64,000 nucleotides of DNA from an uncultured Prochlorococcus sp. (lineage in GTDB: Bacteria > Cyanobacteriota > Cyanobacteriia > PCC-6307 > Cyanobiaceae), in the NCBI GenBank assembly GCA_902536775.1, contig CACAYX010000001.1, positions 1-64,000 on the forward strand, written 5' to 3'. The notes below the pieces were generated by a model. That model was given only the letters and a program-made list of their open reading frames with translations. It had not been told where the DNA came from and searched no databases. Numbering within the stretch: position 1 is the first letter of the stretch; each line of letters opens with the position of its first letter. Both the position numbers and the translations under genes were made by a program. Shown here piece after piece: positions 43,216-52,800 of this stretch.

Positions 43216-44454
43216 TTGAGCCAGTTAGATTCCAATTGGTCGTTTGTTGATGACAGTAAGGTAACACCCAAGGGGTTTCTTTTTGCTGGGATATCTGCTG
43301 GTTTAAAAGCTTCTAATAAAAAAGATTTAGCACTAATACTCGCTCCAGAAGGAAGTATTTTTAGTGGGATGTTTACCCAATCAATTGTTCGAGCTTCTTG
43401 TGTGGATATTTGTGAGGAAAGGATTAAAACAACTTCAGGTTTTGTAAGAGCAGTACTAATTAATTCTGGTCAAGCAAATGCATGTACAGGAAATCTTGGC
43501 ATTCAACATTTTCAAATTGCTACAGGAAAGATTGCGGAACTTTTAGGTATAAAAGAAGAAGAGGTTTTGATGTGCTCAACTGGTGTAATTGGTGTTCCAA
43601 TACAAATAAATGATTTAGTAAAAAATTTACCGAATTTAGTTAGTGATTTAAAGGGTAATAATTTTGCAAATGCAGCAGAAGCAATTTTAACTACTGATTT
43701 GACTTTGAAAAAAGTGTCAATAGAGACGATTATTCAAGGTAGAAAAATAAAAATAGCAGGATTTGCAAAAGGTTCAGGAATGATTTACCCCAACATGGCT
43801 ACAATGCTTGCTTTTCTAATCTGTGATGCGGGTATTCAAAAAGAAGAATGGGACAAAATGATTGCTATTGGGGTTCAAAAATCTTTTAATGCAATATCAG
43901 TTGATGGAGAGACAAGCACAAATGATTCTTTTATTGGAATAAATGCAGGAGAGAAAATTGAAAAAAGGTTTTTTCCAATTATTCAACAAGGGATTGATAT
44001 TGTATGTCAGAACTTGGCAAAAAATATTGCAAGGGATGGAGAGGGAGCAAATTGTTTATTAGAAGTTTTGGTTCAAGGAGCAAAAAATACAGATGATGCA
44101 ATTATGCTCGCGAAATCTATTTGTAATTCTGCCTTGGTAAAAACTGCGATACATGGTTGTGATCCAAATTGGGGGCGAATCATTTCTGCTGCAGGTAATT
44201 CTGGAGTTAAATTTAATTTAAATGACGTTGATTTGTATATAGGAAACGACCACATTTTGGAAAAAGGCAAGTTAAATAAATATGATCCACAAAAAGTTAC
44301 AGACTATATTAAGTCCAGAATGAAAGGTAGATATTTGGTAGATGATATTGTAAAAATTATGATTAATCTAAATTCTGGCGAATCGAAAGGCACAGCTTGG
44401 GGGTGCGATCTTTCTAAAAAATATGTTGAAATAAATAGCGAATATACTACTTAA
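43216..44454 (+). CDS. argJ: Glutamate N-acetyltransferase ArgJ
   Basis: Autoproteolytic KGSGMIYPNMATMLAFLICDA; CDPNWGRIISAAG. Confidence 0.96.
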   Translation: MSQLDSNWSFVDDSKVTPKGFLFAGISAGLKASNKKDLALILAPEGSIFSGMFTQSIVRASCVDICEERIKTTSGFVRAVLINSGQANACTGNLGIQHFQIATGKIAELLGIKEEEVLMCSTGVIGVPIQINDLVKNLPNLVSDLKGNNFANAAEAILTTDLTLKKVSIETIIQGRKIKIAGFAKGSGMIYPNMATMLAFLICDAGIQKEEWDKMIAIGVQKSFNAISVDGETSTNDSFIGINAGEKIEKRFFPIIQQGIDIVCQNLAKNIARDGEGANCLLEVLVQGAKNTDDAIMLAKSICNSALVKTAIHGCDPNWGRIISAAGNSGVKFNLNDVDLYIGNDHILEKGKLNKYDPQKVTDYIKSRMKGRYLVDDIVKIMINLNSGESKGTAWGCDLSKKYVEINSEYTT

Positions 44455-44689
44455 GTTGTAGTAAATCTAATGGTAGATATTCATTAATGTAGAGAAACAG
44501 TATTGTTAAAGTTCCAATTACAGAACCTATAAAACCTCCAAAAAAATTAACTAATAATCCAGATTGTTTAATTATTGCTTCTTTGTTTTTTTCTTCTTCA
44601 AAATTAGGAGAATCAACTACTTTTAAGCGCTGATTGGTTGTTGGTTGTTTAAGTTGTTGGTGTCGGATGAGGGCTTCGAAATCAGGCAT
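44447..44689 (-). CDS. Small membrane protein MPDFEALIRHQQ..., overlapping the parA-like 3' end
   Basis: ORF with in-frame ATG at 44689; TM segment GFIGSVIGTLTILFLYI. Confidence 0.6.
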   Translation of the reverse strand: MPDFEALIRHQQLKQPTTNQRLKVVDSPNFEEEKNKEAIIKQSGLLVNFFGGFIGSVIGTLTILFLYINEYLPLDLLQLK

Positions 44690-45294
44690 GGAATTTGTGA
44701 GGCAATTGAACAATAAGCAGACCAGCCCGTCATTCGACGAGGATCTGATCTACCTAAATCGTCTACAGCTTCAAATACAGCATTGCCCGAGGCTTCTGCT
44801 TTATCAAATGCTGAAAGTAAAGGTATAAATGTATCAAAAACATATAAACCAAAATTTTCTAGAGCTGCTTTGGCTTGTTGCGCTGCTTTTTGCTGTCTAA
44901 AATCAACTTTTACTATTACTACAGCATGGTTAACTTTCAAGTTGCTCAATAAATTAGCTAGTTCAACAGTCAATTCTACTGATCTTGCTTTTGCAGTTGT
45001 AGGTAAGATAACTAAATCTGAACCATAAGCTAAGTGTTTAAGTTCTTCTTGATCACTGCTAGCCTGGCCATCAGTTATTACAATTTCTGATGATCTTGAT
45101 GCTTTAGCAGCTGAACTGACGGGGAAAACTGGAAATGGAAGATTACCTCTTGATGCGTATGCTAGAGCAGATCTATTTTTGTCGGCATCGACTATGCAAA
45201 CTTTTTTACCTTCAGAATGCCAAACACTTGCAAGATGAATACTTGTACAGGTTTTGGCCACCCCTCCTTTTTGTCCGCAAACGGTAATGAACAA
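44623..45294 (-). CDS. ParA/MinD-family ATPase
   Basis: Deviant Walker A VCGQKGGVAKTCTS; IVDADKNRSA. Confidence 0.9.
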   Translation of the reverse strand: MFITVCGQKGGVAKTCTSIHLASVWHSEGKKVCIVDADKNRSALAYASRGNLPFPVFPVSSAAKASRSSEIVITDGQASSDQEELKHLAYGSDLVILPTTAKARSVELTVELANLLSNLKVNHAVVIVKVDFRQQKAAQQAKAALENFGLYVFDTFIPLLSAFDKAEASGNAVFEAVDDLGRSDPRRMTGWSAYCSIASQIPCLISKPSSDTNNLNNQQPISA

Positions 45295-45444
45295 TTTTTT
45301 ATTTTTATTTCTCTTACTTTGGAGAATAATTTCCTAATGTCAAGAGAAATTGATTTTTAATGCTTTAAAACTTATTTTTTGAAATATTTTAAAGAAGTTA
45401 TTATTTTTAGATAACCTTATAAAGTTCCATATTTAAATTGGCTA

Positions 45445-46407
45445 GTGAAGAAAAGAATTGGATTAGGTACGTGGTCTTGGGGGAATAAGCTTTTCTGGAA
45501 TTACCAATCTACAAATGACGATGATTTACGTGAGACATATTATGAAGCGTTACGAAGAGGTTTCGATCTAATTGATACTGCAGATTCTTACGGTACTGGG
45601 AATCTTCAGGGTAGAAGTGAATTGTTGATAGGAAAATTTTTACTAAATACTCCTTCAGCAAAGAAAAAAAGAATTCAAGTAGCAACCAAACTTGCACCTT
45701 ATCCCTGGAGAATAGGTAACAGAGGTTTTAATAAACCTTTTTTGAAAAGTTTAGAAAGACTTAATAACAAATTAGATATAGTGCAATTACATTGGTCAAC
45801 TGCAAAATACAATCCTTGGCAGGAATTAGATCTGTTGAATAATCTTTGCAATTTAAAAGATGAAGGCTTTGATTTTCAAATAGGCTTATCAAATATAGGC
45901 CCTAAAAGATTGATAAAATTAATTAATTTTTTAGCAAAAAGAGATCAGAACCTAAAGAGTGTTCAAATACAGTTTTCTTTGCTTGCTCCTGATTTAGGAA
46001 AACAATATCAGGTAAAAAAAATTTGTGACGAAAATAATATTGATTTCTTTGCTTATAGTCCTTTGTCCTTTGGAATACTTTGTATTGATCCAGATAAAGA
46101 ACAAAATAAAGAAAAAAGTTTTATTCGCAATGCATTATTTGAAAACTATAAAAAACCAACATATGAATTGCGAAGGTGTTTAAAAAGAATTGCAAATCAA
46201 AGATCAGTTTCCCAAGCGCAGGTTGCAATTAATTGGTGTTGTTATCAAGGAGCTATTCCGCTCGTTGGAATGCGAAAAAAATCTCAAGTTATAGATGTAT
46301 CGAATGTATTCAAGTGGAATTTGAATAAAAGTGAATTTCAAGTACTTCAGGAATTGTCAAAAAAATGTTTAAAAAAAATGCCTAAAAATCCTTTTTCAAG
46401 CATTTAA
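45445..46407 (+). CDS. Aldo/keto reductase
   Basis: FDLIDTADSYGTG, ATKLAPYPWR, QIGLSNIGP, AINWCCYQGAIPLVG. Confidence 0.93.
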   Translation: MKKRIGLGTWSWGNKLFWNYQSTNDDDLRETYYEALRRGFDLIDTADSYGTGNLQGRSELLIGKFLLNTPSAKKKRIQVATKLAPYPWRIGNRGFNKPFLKSLERLNNKLDIVQLHWSTAKYNPWQELDLLNNLCNLKDEGFDFQIGLSNIGPKRLIKLINFLAKRDQNLKSVQIQFSLLAPDLGKQYQVKKICDENNIDFFAYSPLSFGILCIDPDKEQNKEKSFIRNALFENYKKPTYELRRCLKRIANQRSVSQAQVAINWCCYQGAIPLVGMRKKSQVIDVSNVFKWNLNKSEFQVLQELSKKCLKKMPKNPFSSI

Positions 46408-46415
46408 TTAAATTT

Positions 46416-46553
46416 TTAGCTAGATATTTTCTTATTTTTTTTTATTTGACAACCATTCTTCCATAGTTCATTAGGAAATTTTTCGCCAGTGAATCTAATA
46501 ACTTTTGGTTTGAGATTTATTATCAAGTCATTCAGTTTTTTATTAGATTCCAT
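46416..46553 (-). CDS. Small hypothetical protein MESNKKLNDLIINLKPKVIRFTGEKFPNELWKNGCQIKKNKKISS
   Basis: Hand-translated; complete 45-aa ORF, not in the supplied track. Confidence 0.5.
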   Translation of the reverse strand: MESNKKLNDLIINLKPKVIRFTGEKFPNELWKNGCQIKKNKKISS

Positions 46554-46705
46554 TTTGCAATATTCGATTTTTTAATAAGATAAATTAATTTAAAACTTAT
46601 CTTCTCAGTATTTATACTTATAAAATTAAAAAAATTCTTTTTAATACAAGCATTTGCAGCAATATTTACACGCTAATAAATTATCTATTACAATTTCTTA
46701 GTTAT

Positions 46706-46732
46706 TTAAAAAAGTGGAGTCCTTCCAGACTC
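46706..46732 (-). terminator. Hairpin plus U-run at the end of ssrA
   Basis: Minus strand GGAGTC-TGGAAG-GACTCC then ACTTTTTT. Confidence 0.7.
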
Positions 46733-46985
46733 CTAGTATCATTTGGTTGATAAGGCTGATATAACCCCATCTCCTTTAGGATCAAGCAGCAACTGGTGCT
46801 GTTTGACGGGAGAAACTAACGATTTTGTTAGCATTTGTGTTTTTGCTCTAACCGAGCCGGCTTCAGTCACCTTCCTTATGCCCCGTCGAAACCATTACAA
46901 CCCCGAATAGTGGAGTTGAGCGGAATCGAACCGCTGTCCGAAACATCGGTTGAGATCACCTAGTCCAATTGGACATTTATATTCT
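46711..46985 (-). ncRNA. ssrA: tmRNA, circularly permuted two-piece form
   Basis: On the minus strand the T-arm/acceptor 3' half (CGGTTCGATTCCG...CAACTCC) precedes the 5' half (GGGGTTGTAATGGTTTCGACGGGG). Tag ORF 46832-46782 reads ANKIVSFSRQTAPVAA-stop. Outer ends are approximate. Confidence 0.95.
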
Positions 46986-47034
46986 GACAGGCAAAATGGT
47001 TATTGAATAGTTTTTTTACTAAGTTTTATCGTAT

Positions 47035-48159
47035 ATGAATGTAGTGGCATCATCTCCGGAGGGACTAGAGAAATCTTTAGCAGAAGAAATTTCAAATTTA
47101 GGCGGCTTTAATATTAATACTTATAAAAGATTTATTAATTTTGAATGTGATTTTGAAACTTTTTATAGAGTTCATTTCTATTCCAGATTAGCTTTTCGTT
47201 TTTATAGAGAAATTGCAAGTTTTAATTGCTATGACAAGCAATCTTTATATGCGGGGGTTAGAGAATCATTTGATTGGTTAAATTGGTTGCACTTTGATAA
47301 AACGTTTAATGTTCAAGTAACTGGGAGAACTTCTTCTTTAAGTCATACTCATTTCACTGCTCTTGAAGTAAAAAATTCTATAACTGATTTGCAACAGGCA
47401 GTTTGGAATAAAAGATCAAATATTTCTCTAGATAATCCTGATTTTATAATTCATCTGCATTTAAATAATAATCGAGCAATTCTCAGCCTTCAAAGCAGCA
47501 TAGAAAGCTTACACAAAAGAGGCTATAGACCCGCAATTGGAAACGCTCCATTAAAAGAAAATTTAGCTTCTGGATTGATAAATATGACTCAATGGAATGG
47601 CAAAGTTCCATTAATAGATTTTATGTGTGGCTCCGGTACTTTTTTAATTGAGGCAGTCAACCAATTCCTTGGAGTTCCCATAAATATTGATCAAGTATAT
47701 CTTTTTGAGAATTGGTTGGACTTTAGGAAAGATATTTATCTTAATGAAAAAAATAAGGCAAAAAATAAAATTATCAATTATGAAAAATTACCAAGAATAA
47801 TAGGGTGTGAAATTAATAAAAAGGTTTTTGAGCAGGCGAATGTAAACAGATCATTAGCTGGACTCGAAAATTATATTGAGCTTATAAATAATGATTTTTT
47901 AGAACTACAATTAAAATGTTTACCTGGGATCATTCTGTGTAATCCTCCATATGGCAAAAAATTAGGCGATGAAAATGAATTGATTTGTTTATATGAACAA
48001 ATGGGAATCTTCCTAAAGAACAACTTTTCAGGTTGGGAATTTTGGTTGCTAAGTGGAAATCCAAAACTAACAAAATATTTGAAAATGAAATCTTCATTGA
48101 AAATTCCGGTTAGTAATGGGGGAATAGATTGTAGATGGATAAAGTATTTAATAAGGTAA
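47035..48159 (+). CDS. THUMP/UPF0020-type RNA methyltransferase (RlmL/YcbY N-terminal-like)
   Basis: DFMCGSGTFLIEA and ILCNPPYGKKLG motifs; HKRGYR. Confidence 0.9.
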   Translation: MNVVASSPEGLEKSLAEEISNLGGFNINTYKRFINFECDFETFYRVHFYSRLAFRFYREIASFNCYDKQSLYAGVRESFDWLNWLHFDKTFNVQVTGRTSSLSHTHFTALEVKNSITDLQQAVWNKRSNISLDNPDFIIHLHLNNNRAILSLQSSIESLHKRGYRPAIGNAPLKENLASGLINMTQWNGKVPLIDFMCGSGTFLIEAVNQFLGVPINIDQVYLFENWLDFRKDIYLNEKNKAKNKIINYEKLPRIIGCEINKKVFEQANVNRSLAGLENYIELINNDFLELQLKCLPGIILCNPPYGKKLGDENELICLYEQMGIFLKNNFSGWEFWLLSGNPKLTKYLKMKSSLKIPVSNGGIDCRWIKYLIR

Positions 48160-48160
48160 T

Positions 48161-48562
48161 TTATTTTTTGCCTAAAACGGCTTTTGTTGTCTTGCCTAAA
48201 CCCTCTAATGTTTGAGGAAGATAAGGTCCTTTAGCTAATTTTCCTCCAAGCTTCAAACTTAAGCCTGCAAGAAATAAATCGATAAACATTATTAGTAATA
48301 AATTATATTCAATATTTAAGTTATTAAATTTTGTTAGAAAAAGATAAAAAATAATATGGATGCAAATTAGTACAAATAATAATAATGTAATGCCAATTGC
48401 CAAGAATATTCCACCACTAATTAATCTTCTTTTTTCTCTATCTACTTCTTGAAGAGCTATTCTCACATGCAAATCCATCACTGAACTTGCGATCGCTGAT
48501 ATTCTCGAGGCGGTACTTGCAAAGTTTTTATTTTTTGGTTTTTCCATATTATTTTCTGCCAC
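48161..48562 (-). CDS. Putative phage-holin-superfamily-III-like small membrane protein
   Basis: 133 aa; two TM segments and amphipathic N-terminus. Confidence 0.6.
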   Translation of the reverse strand: MAENNMEKPKNKNFASTASRISAIASSVMDLHVRIALQEVDREKRRLISGGIFLAIGITLLLFVLICIHIIFYLFLTKFNNLNIEYNLLLIMFIDLFLAGLSLKLGGKLAKGPYLPQTLEGLGKTTKAVLGKK

Positions 48563-49010
48563 TGTTAAGGATAGTTCCTATTAGTAAACCAATACCAGCA
48601 GCAATAGCAATAGATAATAGTGGTTTTTTTCTTATTGGATTTTCTATTTTTGGTCTAAGTGTATTGTTAAGTTCTTCTAATAATTCTTCTAATTGACTTT
48701 CGATAGGTTCAATTTTTTCCGATATTTCCCAATTGTTTTCTCTTATTGAATCAATGATTTCAAATAGTTGGCTTTTTATTCCGATTACTGAGGTTCCACT
48801 ATGGCTAGCTATTACTTCAACTAAATCATCAATACTCCCTTTTGTTGCTTCAATGGTTTGTTGTGCAATGTTAGGCCATTTTTCTTTTATTAAAGGTATT
48901 AAACTGTCAATTTTTTCAAGTAACCATTTTTCCGAAATAACTTCTTTTTCAGGGAGATCAGAGTTATTTTCTTTTTCTTCTACTTCTTTGGGAGGATGGT
49001 AAGTCTCCAT
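48549..49010 (-). CDS. Hypothetical protein with C-terminal TM (DUF883/YtxH-like architecture)
   Basis: Acidic helical N-terminus, KKPLLSIAIAAGIGLLIGTILNSGRK C-terminus. Confidence 0.6.
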   Translation of the reverse strand: METYHPPKEVEEKENNSDLPEKEVISEKWLLEKIDSLIPLIKEKWPNIAQQTIEATKGSIDDLVEVIASHSGTSVIGIKSQLFEIIDSIRENNWEISEKIEPIESQLEELLEELNNTLRPKIENPIRKKPLLSIAIAAGIGLLIGTILNSGRK

Positions 49011-49198
49011 TATTTAAACTTATTTATTTTAAGATTAGACCCTATTTTCTTAATTTGGAACCCTTATCTAAAGAATTGTTCGATTTATATAGAATAAAAA
49101 CATATAAAATTTTATTTACATTTTATTTATCTACTCTGTTCTGCAAGAAGGTTTTGTTAAGCTATTACTGAATTTATTAAATAAGTTTAAATTTCATC

Positions 49199-49336
49199 AT
49201 GGATATTACATTTGCATCCTTAATTTTTGCATCCCGCACAATCCCTACAGATTTTGGATTAGTAGCTGCAGCTATAGCTGGAGCTGGAAGTTTGCTATTC
49301 ATTGCTTTAAGATTTGTACCTGATGCAGGTAATTAA
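49199..49336 (+). CDS. Small one-TM protein MDITFASLIFASRTIPTDFGLVAAAIAGAGSLLFIALRFVPDAGN
   Basis: Hand-translated; complete 45-aa ORF, ATG to TAA, not in the track. Possibly a thylakoid-complex small subunit. Confidence 0.7.
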   Translation: MDITFASLIFASRTIPTDFGLVAAAIAGAGSLLFIALRFVPDAGN

Positions 49337-49421
49337 ATAACAGGATCTATCTTTAATAAAAAATATATCTTTATCTCAACTTTGTTTTGAAAATAGATTC
49401 GGTTTATTTATTAATCAGATA

Positions 49422-49784
49422 ATGAATAAATGGGTTTTGCTTGAACATAGAGTTTATTCTGCTAATTCGTTAGATATTCATTATGATTTACTTGTTGAAA
49501 ATGGTATAGATTGTTTAACTTGGAAATTTTTAAAACTACCTTTATTAAATCAAGCTTCTATAGAAATTATTAAGCAGCCAAATCATAGACTTGTATGGCT
49601 TTCTAGGACAGAACATGAACTTTCTGATAATAGAGGGTTTGTAAAAAGAATTGATCATGGAATATTTAAAAGTGTTTCTGATAAATTGGACTCTGAACAT
49701 TATAGATTCATTTTGGATGGTGAACTTCTTTATGGCTTGTTTGAAATTTCGGGTAATTTTTGCAGATTGAGCGAAAGTTATTAA
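49422..49784 (+). CDS. Stand-alone LigD-phosphoesterase-like protein
   Basis: LLEHRVYSANSLDIHYDLLVE...LTWKF...HRLVWL...NRGFVKRIDHG resembles the LigD_N fold family pattern. Confidence 0.55.
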   Translation: MNKWVLLEHRVYSANSLDIHYDLLVENGIDCLTWKFLKLPLLNQASIEIIKQPNHRLVWLSRTEHELSDNRGFVKRIDHGIFKSVSDKLDSEHYRFILDGELLYGLFEISGNFCRLSESY

Positions 49785-49860
49785 TACTCATTTATAAATA
49801 AACGTAATATTTCTATTGAGAATTTTTGCAAATTAGTTATTCTTATTTAGCTATTGAGAC

Positions 49861-52800
49861 TTGAGATTGGTACATATCAATCAGGTCGAGTTTGAAAATT
49901 TTAAATCTTTTGGGGGAAATGTAAAAATACCTCTTGAAGAAGGTTTCACAGTGGTTACAGGTCCTAACGGTTCTGGAAAAAGTAATATTTTAGATGGAAT
50001 TTTATTTTGTTTAGGTCTAGCTAATAGTAGAGGTATGAGGGCTGAAAGATTACCAGATCTAATAAATAACTCCAAAGTTAAAGAGGGTAAGTCATCAGAA
50101 ACATCTGTATCGGTAAAATTTAATATTCAAGATTGGTCTCCCAGAGAGGACCTTCCGCCTTTGGAACTAGAAGAAGAAGAAATTGCCCTTAATAAAGGTC
50201 AAAAAGAATGGTTAGTTTCTAGAAAATTAAGGCTTATGCCAGGTGGTTCTTATGCTTCAACTTATACTTCTGATGGAAAACAATGTACCTTGCAACAAAT
50301 ACAGAGAATATTAAGAGATATCAGTGTTGATCCTGAGGGTAGCAATGTTGTTATGCAGGGTGATGTAACAAGAATAGTATCAATGAATAACAAGGAGAGG
50401 AGAAATCTTATTGATGAATTAGCAGGAGTCGCACTTTTTGATACAAGAATAGAACAAACTAATGCAAAATTAAATGATGTTTTCGAAAGACAAGAAAGAT
50501 GTGAAATTTTAGAAAATGAATTGCAATCTAGTAAAAATAAGCTTGAAAAAGAATGTGAAAAAGCAAAGCGATATAAAGAGTTAAAGGCAAAACTATTACA
50601 AATAATAGAATTAGAGAAAGTTCTTATTTTTGAAAAACAAGTTAAACATGTTGAATCTATAGAAAAAAAAGAAAGTGAAATTGAAAAAAATAAAATCTTA
50701 TTTAATAAACAAAAAGAATCTATCAGTAAAGAAATATCAGTTTTAGAAGATGCTTTGAAAATACTTGTTGATGAGCTTAAGGAGAAAGGAGAAGATAAAT
50801 TGATAAAAGTTAATTCTGATATTGGAAGTATTAACTCCAGTTTGAGAGAACTTGATAGGATATCAATTCTGAATAAAGAAGAAGGTATTAAATTACAAAA
50901 ACAGAGAGATGAAATTGCAATTTCTAAGAGGAATATCGAATCAGAAAAAATGAGACAAGAAAATTTCGATGATAATTTTTTAAATCAATTGAACTTGCAA
51001 ATTGATGATCTCACTTTAAAACACAAACTATCCAGAAAAAAACTTTCTGATGCGGCTGGAGAATCTGGAGAATTCTCAAAACAAAGTATCAAATTAAATG
51101 CTGAGCTTGAAAGTATAAAAAATCAAATTAATCCTTTGGAAATAAAAAAAAGGAAAATTGAAGAAGAAACTATTCAAAATAATATTCAAAAAGATGAGAT
51201 ATTGTCACAGATCGAATCCTTAGACTTAGAAAAGCAGAAACTTTTTCAGGGAAATCAAAGAAATAAAGAGACAACTGATACAAAGAATAAAAACTTGGCC
51301 AGTAATAGCGCAGAAATTAATTCTTTAAAAAATGAAATCGATTTATTAATTAAAACTAAGTCAAGGTTAAATAACGAGCAATTAAGGCTTGAAAAGGATT
51401 TATCTAGATTCGAAAGCAGGAAGGAAGCTTTAAACGAATCTAGAGGTTCATATGCTCTCAGAATTCTCTTAGAAGCAGGGTTAGAGGGTATACATGGTTA
51501 TGTAGCTCAACTTGGAGAGGTCAGTGAGAAAAATAGATATGCATTAGAAATTGCTGCTGGAAATCGGTTAGGACAAATTGTTGTTGATAATGATCATATT
51601 GCTGCAAAAGCAATAGAAATTCTTAAAAAGAAGAAAGCGGGAAGATTAACTTTTTTACCTTTAAATAGAATTAAAAGCCAAAAAAAGAATTATGCAATTT
51701 CAAGATTTGAAAATAACAGGGATAATGGATTTATTGATAAAGCTATTAATCTAATTACTTTTGATGAAGTTTATACAGATGTTTTTCGATATGTTTTTGG
51801 AGATACTTTGGTTTTTTCAGACTTATCATCAGCTAGGTTATCTACACAAAATAATAGGTTGGTTACCTTAAGTGGTGAATTATTAGAAGCAAGTGGTGCT
51901 ATTACCGGAGGCAGTAAGTTAAATAAAGATTTAGCTTATAGGTTTGGAATTAATAATGATATTGATGATTCCAGTCCTATAAAAGAAAGATTATTAGTTA
52001 TCGAAGAAGCTTTAAAAGAGTCAAATAATGATTTGATATTAAAAAATAATAGACTTAGTATATTAAATTCTAACCGCAGTCAAATAATTGAGGATTGTGC
52101 CTCATTTAATAAAGAAATTGAAGTAAATCAAGATTCTCTTAAAGCTATCTCGCAAAGAATTGAGGATTGTAAATCCAGATTAAATAAACTTGATACTGCT
52201 AATAATTTATTAGTTAACGAGTTAGGTCATTTAAAAAATCAATTGAAGCCTTATCACGATAAGTTTGATCAACTACAAACCATTCAAAAAGCAAATTATG
52301 AAAAAAATCAAAAATCATCATTAATAGCTTTTAATGACGATTTTACTAATCTTGATAAAAAACTTGAATTACTTATTAAAGAGAGAGATACATTACTAGA
52401 TAGAAAGAATCAATTTGTTTTAAATAAAGAGCGTATTAATAATTCATTAAAAATTACTCTTCTACAAGAAAAAAACTTGCAGGAATCTATTAAACAACTC
52501 GCAATTGCTCATAGTAAATGGATAGAAAAAAGAGATCAATTTAAAAAAGAGCTTTCAGATCTCGATAATCAAAAAAATTCTCTAGAGAAGAATTTAGGTT
52601 TATTGAGAAGGAAAAGAGATGAATTAAACTCTTCAATTTCAAATAAAAGGCAAGAATATAATAACTATCTGTTAAAGCTTGAATATCTTGAAAGGGATAT
52701 GCATTCCCTTAAAGAAGAGATGAGGAGCGAGAAAATAAAATTAGAAAATTATAAAAAAGATCTACCTAATCCTTCCCCGGAGTTTGGAGAATATGAAGGG

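Noticed and set aside
48161-48562. Holin-like protein as prophage remnant
   Set aside because: No other phage genes nearby; the weak holin-superfamily resemblance is common in cyanobacterial housekeeping membrane proteins.
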